DNA of 64,000 nt from Sphaerotilus natans (GTDB lineage: Bacteria > Pseudomonadota > Gammaproteobacteria > Burkholderiales > Burkholderiaceae_C), in NCBI RefSeq assembly GCF_900156335.1, contig NZ_FTMZ01000003.1, forward strand, positions 127,950 to 191,949, written 5' to 3'. The notes below the pieces were generated by a model. The model was not told the DNA's origin. It did not search any database and was given only the letters and a program-made list of their open reading frames with translations. The translations under genes were made by a program, and so were the position numbers. Each line of letters opens with the position of its first letter. The first letter of the stretch is position 1. Below, in pieces: positions 1 through 8,159 of this stretch.

Positions 1-101
1 GAGGTGTAGCGCTTGACCAGCTCGCTCATCGGTTCGGAGAACAGGGCGGACCAGGCCTGGGCCTTCTTGTCGAGCTGGTTGTCGGAGGCGGGATGGCTCA
101 T
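1..101 (-). CDS. argH: Argininosuccinate lyase, N-terminal fragment (cut by window edge)
   Basis: The reverse strand opens with ATG at 101 and reads through the window edge for 33 codons. The peptide contains AWSALFSEPMSELVKRYT, which matches what I recall of the N-terminus of betaproteobacterial argininosuccinate lyase, the last enzyme of arginine synthesis (argininosuccinate to arginine plus fumarate). Only the N-terminal arm is present, so no catalytic residue can be checked. The gene is divergent from the histidine kinase that follows, an arrangement common in Burkholderiales. No clear Shine-Dalgarno precedes the ATG. Confidence 0.75.
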   Translation of the reverse strand, partial: MSHPASDNQLDKKAQAWSALFSEPMSELVKRYT

Positions 102-219
102 CGGAGGGGCAGTCGGGAGTCCGGGCGGAGATCGACCGGAAGTGGCAGAAACGCCCGGCAGCCCCGCGCAAGCGGGCCGGCCGGGCGACAATGGCGCAGA
201 TTGTAGAGAGCGCGCGCCC

Positions 220-1251
220 GTGAGTCCGTCCCCGTCTGCCAGTGCCGGTGAATCCGCCGGTCTGCCGCCCCGTTCCGTGCCGGTGCTGTGCCAGGGCGGG
301 CTGGTGCTGCGCACCGTGCTGTTCGTGCACGGCGTGCTGGCGCTGGGCCTGGGGCTGCGGGGCGGCGATCTGGCCGGACTGCTGGGCGAGCTGTCGGTGC
401 TGGTGGTGGCGGTGCTGCCGGCCACGCTGGTCTGGCTGCTGGCGGGCTGTGCGCTGCGGCCGCGGCTGGCGCGCCTGGCGCCGATGCCGGCCGCCGTGCT
501 GATGGGGCTGATCGGCCTGCTGTGCGCGCTGGGGGCCTGGGCAGAGCTGCGCTGGCTCGAGCAGGTCGAGCCGGGCGCGCTGACCGCACTGTCTGCTGCG
601 CTGAGTGGTGTGGCGCTGGCGGTGGCGGTCTGGCAGGTGCTGTGCCTGCGCGAGCGCCTCAATCTGCCCGCCGGCACCCAGGCGCGGCTGGCCGAGCTGC
701 AGTCGCGCATCCGGCCGCATTTCCTGTTCAACGCGCTCAACAGCGCCATCACCCTGGTGCAGATCGACCCGGCGCGCGCCGAGGCGGTGCTCGAAGACCT
801 GTCCGAGCTGTTCCGCGCCGCGCTGGCCAGCGCCGATGCGCCGGTCACGCTCGGTCAGGAGATCGAGCTGGCGCAGCGCTACCTGGCCATCGAGCAGGTG
901 CGCTTCGGCGCGCGGCTGCGGGTGCGCTGGCAGCTCGATGCGCAGGCGGCTCGGGCGCGCGTGCCGGCGCTGATGTTGCAGCCGCTGGTGGAGAACGCGG
1001 TCAAGCACGGCATCGAGCCCTCGACCGAGGGTGGCGAGATCGTCATCCGCACTGGCGTGCGCCACGGCATGGCGCTGCTGACGGTCACCAATCCGCTGGG
1101 CGAGGGTCGCCCGCGCCGCGGCCACGGCATGGCGCTGCGCAATGTGCGCGAGCGGCTGATGCTGCTGCATGACCTGGGCGTGCGCTTCGAGGCGGGCGCG
1201 ATCGATGGCGGGCGTTTCCGGGTGCGCGTCGCCATCGCGCTGCCGGACTGA
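220..1251 (+). CDS. LytS/AlgZ-type membrane sensor histidine kinase
   Basis: This is a 343-residue kinase if translation starts at the GTG at 220. An open frame extends upstream to position 13 but overlaps argH and is rich in unlikely residues. About four hydrophobic segments span residues 25-145, with no large extracytoplasmic domain. The His_kinase motif RPHFLFNALNS places the phosphoacceptor at H167, and a C-terminal HATPase domain carries the N box LVENAVKHGIEP. This layout is typical of LytS/AlgZ/YehU kinases, which phosphorylate LytTR regulators. The partner regulator follows 26 bases downstream. The stimulus cannot be read from the sequence. The start codon is the least certain point. 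Confidence 0.88.
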   Translation: MSPSPSASAGESAGLPPRSVPVLCQGGLVLRTVLFVHGVLALGLGLRGGDLAGLLGELSVLVVAVLPATLVWLLAGCALRPRLARLAPMPAAVLMGLIGLLCALGAWAELRWLEQVEPGALTALSAALSGVALAVAVWQVLCLRERLNLPAGTQARLAELQSRIRPHFLFNALNSAITLVQIDPARAEAVLEDLSELFRAALASADAPVTLGQEIELAQRYLAIEQVRFGARLRVRWQLDAQAARARVPALMLQPLVENAVKHGIEPSTEGGEIVIRTGVRHGMALLTVTNPLGEGRPRRGHGMALRNVRERLMLLHDLGVRFEAGAIDGGRFRVRVAIALPD

Positions 1252-1277
1252 GCCGGACTGAAGGAGGGGCTGCAGAG

Positions 1278-2078
1278 ATGGACATGACGACGCCGCTGCG
1301 GGTGCTGCTGGTCGATGACGAGGAGCTGTCGCGGCTGCGGCTGCGCACCCTGCTGGCCGACTGCGTCGATCCGGCCGCCCAGGTGGTCGGCGAGGCGGCC
1401 ACCGCGGCCGCGGCGCTGCACTGGCTGGCGCTGCATGCCGCCGATGTGGTGCTGCTCGACATCCGCATGCCCGGCATGGACGGGCTGACGCTGGCGGCGC
1501 GGCTGCGCGCGATGCCGCAGCCGCCGCGGGTCATCTTCGTGACGGCGCATGCCGAGCACGCGCTGGCGGCCTTCGAGGTCGAGGCGGTCGACTACCTGAC
1601 CAAGCCGGTGCGCCGGCTGCGGCTGCAGGAGGCGCTGGCGCGGGTGGCACAGCGTCTGGGCGGCGGCGGGACGGCGACCGCACCGGCGCCGCTGGCCGAG
1701 CCCGCGCCCGTGGTGCCGGTCATCGTGGTGCATGAGCGCGGCGAGCTGCTGCGGGTGCCGCTGACCGAGGTGCTCTACCTGAAGGCCGAGCAGAAATACG
1801 TGACGCTGCGCACCGCCCACCGCACGCTGCTGCTCGACGAGTCGCTGGCCGAGCTGGAGGAGCGGCTGGGACGCCGCTTCCTGCGTATTCACCGCAACGC
1901 GCTGGTGGCGCTGGATGCGGTGGCGGCGCTGGAGCGGCGGCGCTGGAGCGACGATCGCGGCGAGGCCGAGGCCAGCGAGGTCTGGGCGGTGCGCATCGCC
2001 GCCACCGACGAGTGGCTGGCGGTGTCGCGCCGCCAGCTGGCCACCGTGCGCGATCTGCTGGCGGCCGAAGGGCTGTGA
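1278..2078 (+). CDS. LytTR-family response regulator (AlgR/LytR-like)
   Basis: This 266-residue regulator has an N-terminal receiver domain with the acidic pair D13-D14, phosphoacceptor D61 in VLLDIRMPGMDG and the conserved lysine K109 in DYLTKP. A Pro/Ala-rich linker leads to a C-terminal LytTR DNA-binding domain from about residue 150, with GELLRVPLTEVLYLKAEQKY and FLRIHRNALV typical of the family. A strong ribosome site, AAGGAGG, lies 10 bases before the ATG. It forms a two-component pair with the kinase just upstream. LytTR regulators often control exopolysaccharide and motility genes, so the adjacent glycan locus is a plausible target, but this is inference. Confidence 0.92.
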   Translation: MDMTTPLRVLLVDDEELSRLRLRTLLADCVDPAAQVVGEAATAAAALHWLALHAADVVLLDIRMPGMDGLTLAARLRAMPQPPRVIFVTAHAEHALAAFEVEAVDYLTKPVRRLRLQEALARVAQRLGGGGTATAPAPLAEPAPVVPVIVVHERGELLRVPLTEVLYLKAEQKYVTLRTAHRTLLLDESLAELEERLGRRFLRIHRNALVALDAVAALERRRWSDDRGEAEASEVWAVRIAATDEWLAVSRRQLATVRDLLAAEGL

Positions 2079-2100
2079 GCGCCGCCCCGCCCGCCGGGCT

Positions 2101-3738
2101 TCAGCGCTCGGTGGCGCCCAGGTCGATCGCAGCGCCCTTGACGGTGCGCGCCACCGGCGCGTAGCTGCTGTCGAGCTGGTAGTTCACGCCGTAGGCGCTG
2201 GCCGCGCTCGGCCCGGCCTGGCCGGCATCGATGATCGTGCTCGAGGCGTTGGGCACGAAGCTGCTGGTGTCGAAGGGCGCGCTGCTGCCGGTCAGCAGGT
2301 TGGTGGTGCCGATGACCTGGCCCTTGAGCGTGTGCCACACGTCGGTGTCGGTCCAGTCGCTGCGGATCCAGTTCACGCCCAAGTTCAGGATGCCGTCGGG
2401 CGTGTAGCTGGTGGAGAGCGAGTCGTTCTCGGCCTGGCGCAGGTTCAGCGAGGTCACCGAGGCGTCGAACCAGAACACGTTGTTCCAGGCCTCGACCCGT
2501 TCCAGCGTCGTCGAGATCTGGAAGAGGCGCGCGTTCGCGCCGGTGCCGTGCACGGTGTTGTTGAAGAAGTACAGCACCCCCTGACGGAACAGCGACTCGC
2601 CCCAGTTCGCGCCAGCCGGGGCACCGAAGTGGTCGCCGCCGTAGTGGAAGAAGCTGCCGTCGTCGCCGTTCTTCTTGAACTGGTTGCCGTAGACGAAGGT
2701 GCTGCGGTAGGCCGCCAGCGCGGTCGCGGTGACGGGGAAGTCCTCGGCCTCGACCATGTCGATCGAGCGCGCGCCGCCCTCGATGCGGTTGTAGCGCACC
2801 ACCAGCCCGGCCGAGCGGTCCTTGACCGCGTTGCCCAGCGCGCCGGTGCGCAGCGGCCCGTAGCGGTTGAACTCGATCACCAGCCCGACGCTCTGGGTGT
2901 AGGTGGTGTGCTCGCGGTCGCTGCCGGCGATGCCGTGGCCCCACAGGTAGTTGCCGGCGATGCGGACGTTCTTCGTGACCATGAAGTCGCCATCATCGGT
3001 CGAGCGGCTGAAGATGGCCATCTGGCAGTCGCTGATCTCGTTGTCGGCGATCAGGATGTTCTGGCCGCGGTCGATCCAGACGCAGGCGCCGAACTGCACG
3101 TAGTTCTTCGTGGCTCCGGACGCGTCGGTGAAGGTGTAGCTCGGATGGGCGGCGCGGATGTTCAGGCCGTCGATCTGGATCCAGGTCGGGTAGTCGGTGT
3201 AGGTGCCGTTGGCCAGCGCCTTGACGACGATGACGCTGCGGGTCTGGTGGATGTCCTGCGTCTCGGCGGTGTTGCCGTAGGCGTTGAGCAGCGCGCTGCG
3301 GGTGGTGGCGCCATTGCCCTCGATGATCGGGCGCTCGTTGTTCGGGCCGCGCACGCCGCAGATGCGCACCGGCGCGGTCTGCGTGCCCTGGGCCGCGACC
3401 AGGAACTTGCCCTTGTACGGCGTCGAGGAATAGAAGATGCGGACGGTGTCGCCGGCCTTCAGGCTCTCCCAGGGCACCTGGTCGAGCGCGGTGTAAGTCT
3501 TGCCCGGACCAACCTGGTAGTCGGTGCCTTTGCCGGAGGCTTCGCAGGCGCCCAGCGCCAGGGTCTCGACTGGCGGCGTCGGGGTCGGCGCGGGCGAGGG
3601 GCTCGGCGTGGTGCCGCCCGAGCTGGTGTCTTCGCTGCCACCACTGCAGCCAGCCAGGGCCGCGCCCAGCGCCAGGGCGGTGCTTGCCCAGAGCATGCGC
3701 ACGCGCCGCGCCCGAGTCTTGTCCATCATGCTGTCCAT
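2101..3738 (-). CDS. Exported parallel beta-helix lipoprotein (tandem family copy 1)
   Basis: The start was taken as the ATG at 3738 because it gives a lipoprotein signal: a basic N-terminus, a hydrophobic core and the lipobox LAGC with C31. The open frame continues upstream without a signal-like sequence. A Ser/Pro/Thr linker follows, then about 440 residues of right-handed beta-helix character with many short N-x-I/V strands (NILIADNEI, NVRIAGNYL, LVVRYNRIEGG). Shared family motifs are ALDQVPWESLKAGDTVRI, K306-D-R-S-A-G, YGGDHFG and a terminal DLGA-E. The fold suggests a polysaccharide-binding or cleaving protein (lyase or epimerase type), but I recognise no characterised family. It is the first of three paralogues beside glycan genes. 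The long AT-richer gap upstream (3739-4170) probably holds its promoter. Confidence 0.8.
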   Translation of the reverse strand: MDSMMDKTRARRVRMLWASTALALGAALAGCSGGSEDTSSGGTTPSPSPAPTPTPPVETLALGACEASGKGTDYQVGPGKTYTALDQVPWESLKAGDTVRIFYSSTPYKGKFLVAAQGTQTAPVRICGVRGPNNERPIIEGNGATTRSALLNAYGNTAETQDIHQTRSVIVVKALANGTYTDYPTWIQIDGLNIRAAHPSYTFTDASGATKNYVQFGACVWIDRGQNILIADNEISDCQMAIFSRSTDDGDFMVTKNVRIAGNYLWGHGIAGSDREHTTYTQSVGLVIEFNRYGPLRTGALGNAVKDRSAGLVVRYNRIEGGARSIDMVEAEDFPVTATALAAYRSTFVYGNQFKKNGDDGSFFHYGGDHFGAPAGANWGESLFRQGVLYFFNNTVHGTGANARLFQISTTLERVEAWNNVFWFDASVTSLNLRQAENDSLSTSYTPDGILNLGVNWIRSDWTDTDVWHTLKGQVIGTTNLLTGSSAPFDTSSFVPNASSTIIDAGQAGPSAASAYGVNYQLDSSYAPVARTVKGAAIDLGATER

Positions 3739-4170
3739 GGGCCGTTTGCCTGTTTCAGTGTTCGTTGTCGTGGATCGTCCTCGCCGACGAGACGTCGGCG
3801 CCGCAGGTCCGCGACGATAGGGACGGCCGGGTCGAGCAGGGTAAGCATTTCCCGTGCATGTAACTGTCATGCACAAAATGACACCCCCCGCGAACGGGGG
3901 GTGTAAAAAGGGAATTAGTGAAACATTGATGTGATTTGCCTGCGCATCAAATCAATTTATTCGTGAATTGTTTCACGGACATCATGTCGGTCGTGTGAAG
4001 TATCTTGAAGTGTGCGGCGAGCCGCCGCGTCCCTGGGGTGGCCTGTCCGCTTCATGCCGGTACGACCTGCGGGCGGGTGCCCCTACATGAGGTTGCAACT
4101 GATCGGCCGCTGGTGGGGGGCGGGCAGCGCCGCAGCCCCGCCAGCGGCTCGGCGGAAGCTCATCGCAGGC
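3739..4170. promoter_or_regulatory. AT-richer intergenic region with stacked inverted repeats
   Basis: This 432-base gap between two beta-helix genes holds no credible gene; short frames at 4005-4311 lack family features. Three dyads stand out. The first is GTGCATG/CATGCAC (3854-3860 and 3868-3874). The second is a 9-bp stem ACACCCCCC/GGGGGGTGT (3881-3889 and 3896-3904) with a six-base loop. The third is GTGAAACA/TGTTTCAC (3918-3925 and 3969-3976), which flanks the most AT-rich stretch. Positions suit the leader and operator region of the lipoprotein gene at 3738. The G/C stem lacks a following T-run on the minus strand, so it does not look like an ordinary terminator. No convincing -35/-10 pair was identified. 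Confidence 0.5.
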
Positions 4171-5865
4171 TCATCGCTCGACCGCGCCAAGATCGTCGGT
4201 CAGGCCACTCATGCGTCGCAGCTGTGGCAGCCCAAGCGTGTCGATCTGATGGCTCAGCACCAGGTTGACCGGGGAGGCGGTGCTGCGCTTGCCCGCATCG
4301 ATCAGCGCTGAGCCGGCCACCGGGCGGAAGGAGGTGGCATCGAAGGGCAGCGTCGTGTCGCCGAGTTGCGGCTCCACCAGATTGAGCTGGCCGCGCACCT
4401 TGTGCCAGAGGTCCGAGTCCTGCCAGCCGCTGCTGATCCAGTTGCGCCCGAGGTTGACGATGCCCCCGCCGATCCACGGTGCGGCCACCTCGCGGTCCAT
4501 GCGCATGTTCTTCTCGCGGATGCTCGGGGCGAAGTGGATGACGTTGTTCCAGGCCTCGACCTTCTCCTCGGTGGTGGCGATGCGGAACACCCAGGCCGCC
4601 GTGCCCTTGAGCATCAGCGTGTTGTGGAAGAAGTGCAGCGTGCCCTTGCGGAAGATCGGCTCGCCCCAGGTCGCGCCGGCCTGGCTGCCGAAATGGTCGC
4701 CGCCGTAGGTGATGACGCTGCCGGTGTCGCCGGTCTTGATGATCTGGTTGCCGTAGACGAAGGTGTTGCGGTAGGCGGGCGTGGCCATCGCGGTGAGCGG
4801 GAAATCTTCGGCCTCGACCAGATCGATCGCGTGCGAGCCTTCCTCGATGCGGTTGTGGCGCACCACCGTGCCGGCCGAGCGGTCCTTGACGCCGTTGCCC
4901 AGCGCGCCCGGGCGCAGCGGCTCGTAGCGGTTGAACTCGATCACCGTGCCGATGCTCTGGGTGTAGGTGCTGTGCTGGTGCACGTTGCCGACGATGCCGT
5001 GGCCGGCGAAGCGGTTGCCGGCGATGTACAGATTGCGCGTCACCGCGAAGTCGCCGTCGTCGGTCGACTTGCTGAACACGCCCATCTGGCAGTCGGTGAT
5101 CTCGTTGTCGACGATCGAGATGTTGTGCCCGCGCTCGACCCAGACGCAGGCCCCGAAGGGCAGATAGCTGCGCACCGCGCCGGCGGCATTGCGGAAGCTG
5201 CGGCTCGGATGGGCACCGGTGATCTTCAGGCCGTCGATGCGGATGTGGCGCGGGTAGGCGGTCCAGCCCTGGGCTGGGTCCGACTTGATGACGATGAGGC
5301 TGCGGTCCTGGTGAATGTCGCGGGCGTAGGTGCTCGAGCCGTAGAGGCCGGAGAGCGCGGCCCGGGTGGTGGCGCCATCGGCGTCGATGACCGGGCGTGT
5401 GCCGTCGGTGCCGCGCACGCCGCAGATGCGCACCGGCGCGTCCGCCGTGCCCTGCGCGACGATCGCGAACTTGCCCCGATAGGGCGTGCTGGAGGGGTGG
5501 ATGCGCACCGTGTCGCCCGCCTTCAGGCTTTCCCAGGGCACCTGGTCGAGCGCGGTGTAGGCCAGCCCCGGTCCGACCGGAAAGTCCCGGCCCTTGCCCG
5601 AGGGCTGACAGGGCGTCAGGCCCAGCGCCGCGGCGGCCACCGTGCTGCGGGTGCTGCCGGTGGCCAGCACGCCGGGCGGCGCGGAAATGGTGCGCGTCAG
5701 CGTGCTGGCCGCCCCGGCACGGCTGGACACGACCAGGGTCTGTGTCTGCGCCTGGGCTGGCGCGGCCGCCAGGACCAGAACTGCGCTGCCTGCCGCCAGT
5801 CCGGCCAGGCCGGTCAGCAGGCCCCGGGATGCGAAATTCGCAGGGGCGAAGGCGGAATGAAACAT
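4171..5865 (-). CDS. Secreted parallel beta-helix protein (tandem family copy 2)
   Basis: This 564-residue protein has a Sec signal peptide (hydrophobic segment about residues 14-36, ending AAPAQAQ with no lipobox cysteine). The ATG at 5865 has an AAAGG ribosome site at suitable spacing. After a short linker the body is collinear with the lipoprotein copy and shares long identical blocks: YTALDQVPWESLKAGDTVRI, APVRICGVRG, STDDGDF, VKDRSAG (K327, R329), FVYGNQ and YGGDHFG. Duplication is therefore clear. The beta-helix fold is inferred from repeated strand-turn segments such as HNISIVDNEI and NLYIAGNRF. It is predicted to be periplasmic or extracellular. Activity is unknown; a polysaccharide lyase, epimerase or glycan-binding role fits the fold and location. 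Confidence 0.8.
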   Translation of the reverse strand: MFHSAFAPANFASRGLLTGLAGLAAGSAVLVLAAAPAQAQTQTLVVSSRAGAASTLTRTISAPPGVLATGSTRSTVAAAALGLTPCQPSGKGRDFPVGPGLAYTALDQVPWESLKAGDTVRIHPSSTPYRGKFAIVAQGTADAPVRICGVRGTDGTRPVIDADGATTRAALSGLYGSSTYARDIHQDRSLIVIKSDPAQGWTAYPRHIRIDGLKITGAHPSRSFRNAAGAVRSYLPFGACVWVERGHNISIVDNEITDCQMGVFSKSTDDGDFAVTRNLYIAGNRFAGHGIVGNVHQHSTYTQSIGTVIEFNRYEPLRPGALGNGVKDRSAGTVVRHNRIEEGSHAIDLVEAEDFPLTAMATPAYRNTFVYGNQIIKTGDTGSVITYGGDHFGSQAGATWGEPIFRKGTLHFFHNTLMLKGTAAWVFRIATTEEKVEAWNNVIHFAPSIREKNMRMDREVAAPWIGGGIVNLGRNWISSGWQDSDLWHKVRGQLNLVEPQLGDTTLPFDATSFRPVAGSALIDAGKRSTASPVNLVLSHQIDTLGLPQLRRMSGLTDDLGAVER

Positions 5866-6362
5866 GGAGACAACCTTTCGAGCCGGAAATGAGCCGGAGA
5901 AGACGACAGAATCTCCTGATCTGAAAAACTGTCATTTCCCCCTGATGGATGTCGGCATCTGGATGCGGGGGTTCAGTGCCGGGCGAAATTCACGGAGCGA
6001 AAGGTAGGCAGGCCGCCAGGGGCTGCCGGTAAGCAAGTTGCGTGGTGTGTAACTTCGGCGCCCTGAAACAGGGGTGGCCGGTAATGAGAAATCAGGAAAA
6101 TCCCTTGTGCGCGGGTTTTTCAGCGTCGGAGACGTGTTTTCAGCTCGGTTCGGGCGGGTGTGATGCAATGCGCACCCGGCGCTGTCCGGGGCGAACGTCT
6201 GTTTCGGGGGGCGGGGCGGGGTCCTCCCGGGTTTTTCGTGTACGGGTTCTGGCCGCGTGATTACAACTGGCCGGAAATACCCCGCAATTCATTCGATCGA
6301 CGATGCGGAATATTTCCGGCTTCGGCTGAGATGAATTGTTCAGATCAGCCTGTTCCTGATAT
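5866..6362. other. Intergenic region, no gene supported
   Basis: These 497 bases separate two beta-helix genes on the minus strand. A 78-codon reverse frame at 5932-6168 has no recognisable domain or convincing ribosome site and is not called. The region carries a short dyad CGGAA-TAT-TTCCG near 6306-6318, just past the stop of copy 3, and G-rich tracts near 6206-6222. The ribosome site of copy 2 lies at its left edge. No T-run terminator, tRNA or clear promoter was seen. Confidence 0.4.
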
Positions 6363-8063
6363 TCAAGGCTGTTCGACCGCGCCCAGATCGGGGCCGCGGC
6401 CGCGCACCGGGCGTCTGGTCAGACCGCGTTCCTCCCCGATCTGGTGGCTCAGGCGCAGCGGCTGACCGGCCGAGTCGGTCGGCAGATCGCCGGCGGGCTG
6501 ATCGAGACGTGCCAGCGGCGTGCGCATCCGGCCGCTGGTCGGACTGATCGCCGGCGGCGGGCCTTCGAACAGCTGCGCGCCGCTGGTGCGCACCCGCACG
6601 ACCGAGTCCGGGCCGGCCTGGGCCCAGTCGCGCGAGATCCAGTTGCTGCCGGCAAACTCGACCGTGCCGGCCTGGTGGCCGACCCGCATCTGGGTGCTGC
6701 CCAGATTGACGATCAGATTGCCGGTGGCGCGCACCGTCTGGCGGGCGCCGGGCATGTCGAACAGCGCCATGTACCAGGCCTGCTGCTGGGTGCCGCTGTG
6801 GATCACGGTGTTGTGGAAGAAATGCAGCGTGCCGTTGCGGAAATGGCGCTCGTCGTTGTCGCCGCCCCAGTGGATCAGCTTGACCGAACCCGAGCCCGGC
6901 AGCGACAGGTCGTTCAGGATCAGGTTGCCGTAGACCCAGGCGTCCGGATAGTGGCGGTCCTCGCGCACCGGGCGCACGCCGCCCTCGATCTCGACCAGAT
7001 CGAGCGCACGCGCCGCCGCAGTGATGCGGTTGAAGCGCACCACCGTGCCGCTGGAGCGGTCCTTCAGCGAGGAGCCGCGTGCGCCGGGAATCAGCTGGCC
7101 GATGTCGTTGCCCTCGTAGAGCGCGCGCGCGGTCTGCACATAGAGGTTGTGCTCCAGCCAGCTGCCGACGTTGCCGTTGTTCCAGATGCGGTTGTGGCGG
7201 ATGAAGACATTGCGGCTGGATTCCTCGTCGGAGCGGCTGTTGACGAAGATGCCGTTGCCGTTGCCGGTGATCTCGCAGTTCTCGACCGTCAGGTCCTCGA
7301 CCACGATGGCGTAGATCGCTGCGGCGCCGGCGACGTAGCGCCCGCTCTGGCCGTCCATGCCGGTGTAGCGCCGGTCCTTGTGCGCGCCGGTGAGCTTCAG
7401 GTTCTGGATGCGGATGTGGCGCGGCCGGCTGCCCCAGGCCTGCTCGCGCGACTTGTAGATGAAGATCAGGCCGTAGGGCTCGCTGTACTGCTTGCTGAAG
7501 AAGCCGCTGGCGGCGGCGTCGCGGGCGGTGGTGGCGTTCTCGCCGCTGATGACCGGGCGGCGGCACTGCGCGTCGGTGACGCCGTTGAGCACCACCGGCG
7601 CGTCGGCGCGGCCTTGTGCGCGCAGGCCGATCTTGGTGCGGTAGGGCTCGGGGCGGTGATGGATGTTGACCACGTCGCCGGCCTGCAGCGACAGCCAGGG
7701 CACCTCGTCGAGCTCGGTGAAGGTCTGGCCCGGGCCGACATGGAAGGTGCGCCCGCTGCCGGTGAGCGCGGTGCTGCAGCCGTCGGCGCTGGCCGGCTCG
7801 GACACCGGCGGCGGCCAGGGGCCGTCCTGTTGCGGTGCAGCAGCAGCCGCGCTGGCCGCCGCGACCGGCGTCTTCGGCGTGTCCGGCGTGGCCACCGGCG
7901 CGGGCGCGCTGTCGAGAAAGCGGCCGGACTCGGCGCTGGGCCAGCCGGCGGCGGGCTGGCCGCTGTGCTCGGTGGGCACGCGCACGGTCTGGGCCTGCGG
8001 CAGGCCGTGCAGGGTCAGGCTGATCAGGCCGAGGCCGAGCAGTCGGGGGGCGGGCAAGGGCAT
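6363..8063 (-). CDS. Secreted parallel beta-helix protein with Pro/Ala-rich linker (tandem family copy 3)
   Basis: The ATG at 8063 is chosen because it gives a signal peptide of about 25 residues (ending HGLPQAQ) and is preceded by CAGGAGA. The open frame extends much further upstream over the glycosyltransferase, but that part is shadow. Of 566 residues, about 26-95 form a Pro/Ala/Ser-rich linker. The body follows the family pattern but is the most divergent member: FTELDEVPWLSLQAGD, EHNLYVQT, SLKDRSSG (K334, R336), VRFNRI, ALDLVE, HWGGDNDE and DLGAVE. The K-x-R and Asp-x-Val-Glu positions survive, which argues for a functional site rather than only a scaffold. It is predicted to be exported. 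It is divergent from a GT4 gene across a 96-base gap. Confidence 0.78.
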   Translation of the reverse strand: MPLPAPRLLGLGLISLTLHGLPQAQTVRVPTEHSGQPAAGWPSAESGRFLDSAPAPVATPDTPKTPVAAASAAAAAPQQDGPWPPPVSEPASADGCSTALTGSGRTFHVGPGQTFTELDEVPWLSLQAGDVVNIHHRPEPYRTKIGLRAQGRADAPVVLNGVTDAQCRRPVISGENATTARDAAASGFFSKQYSEPYGLIFIYKSREQAWGSRPRHIRIQNLKLTGAHKDRRYTGMDGQSGRYVAGAAAIYAIVVEDLTVENCEITGNGNGIFVNSRSDEESSRNVFIRHNRIWNNGNVGSWLEHNLYVQTARALYEGNDIGQLIPGARGSSLKDRSSGTVVRFNRITAAARALDLVEIEGGVRPVREDRHYPDAWVYGNLILNDLSLPGSGSVKLIHWGGDNDERHFRNGTLHFFHNTVIHSGTQQQAWYMALFDMPGARQTVRATGNLIVNLGSTQMRVGHQAGTVEFAGSNWISRDWAQAGPDSVVRVRTSGAQLFEGPPPAISPTSGRMRTPLARLDQPAGDLPTDSAGQPLRLSHQIGEERGLTRRPVRGRGPDLGAVEQP

Positions 8064-8159
8064 GCGGACGGTCTCCTGTCGAACCCCGATCTTGCCGCAG
8101 TGCTGCGCTAACATCCCGCGCCACAAGCACCCCCTGGCACAGGGAGAGGACAGGATTTC

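Noticed and set aside
3881-3904. The 9-bp G/C stem as an intrinsic terminator
   Set aside because: On the minus strand the stem is preceded, not followed, by the T-run, and on the plus strand A residues follow it. It lies in a leader rather than after a gene.
4005-4311. Overlapping short plus-strand frames (87 and 99 codons)
   Set aside because: They overlap the 3' end of a beta-helix gene, carry no motif and lack ribosome sites.
5932-6168. Minus-strand 78-codon frame between beta-helix genes
   Set aside because: No convincing ribosome site, signal peptide, membrane segment or recognisable motif; composition fits non-coding DNA.
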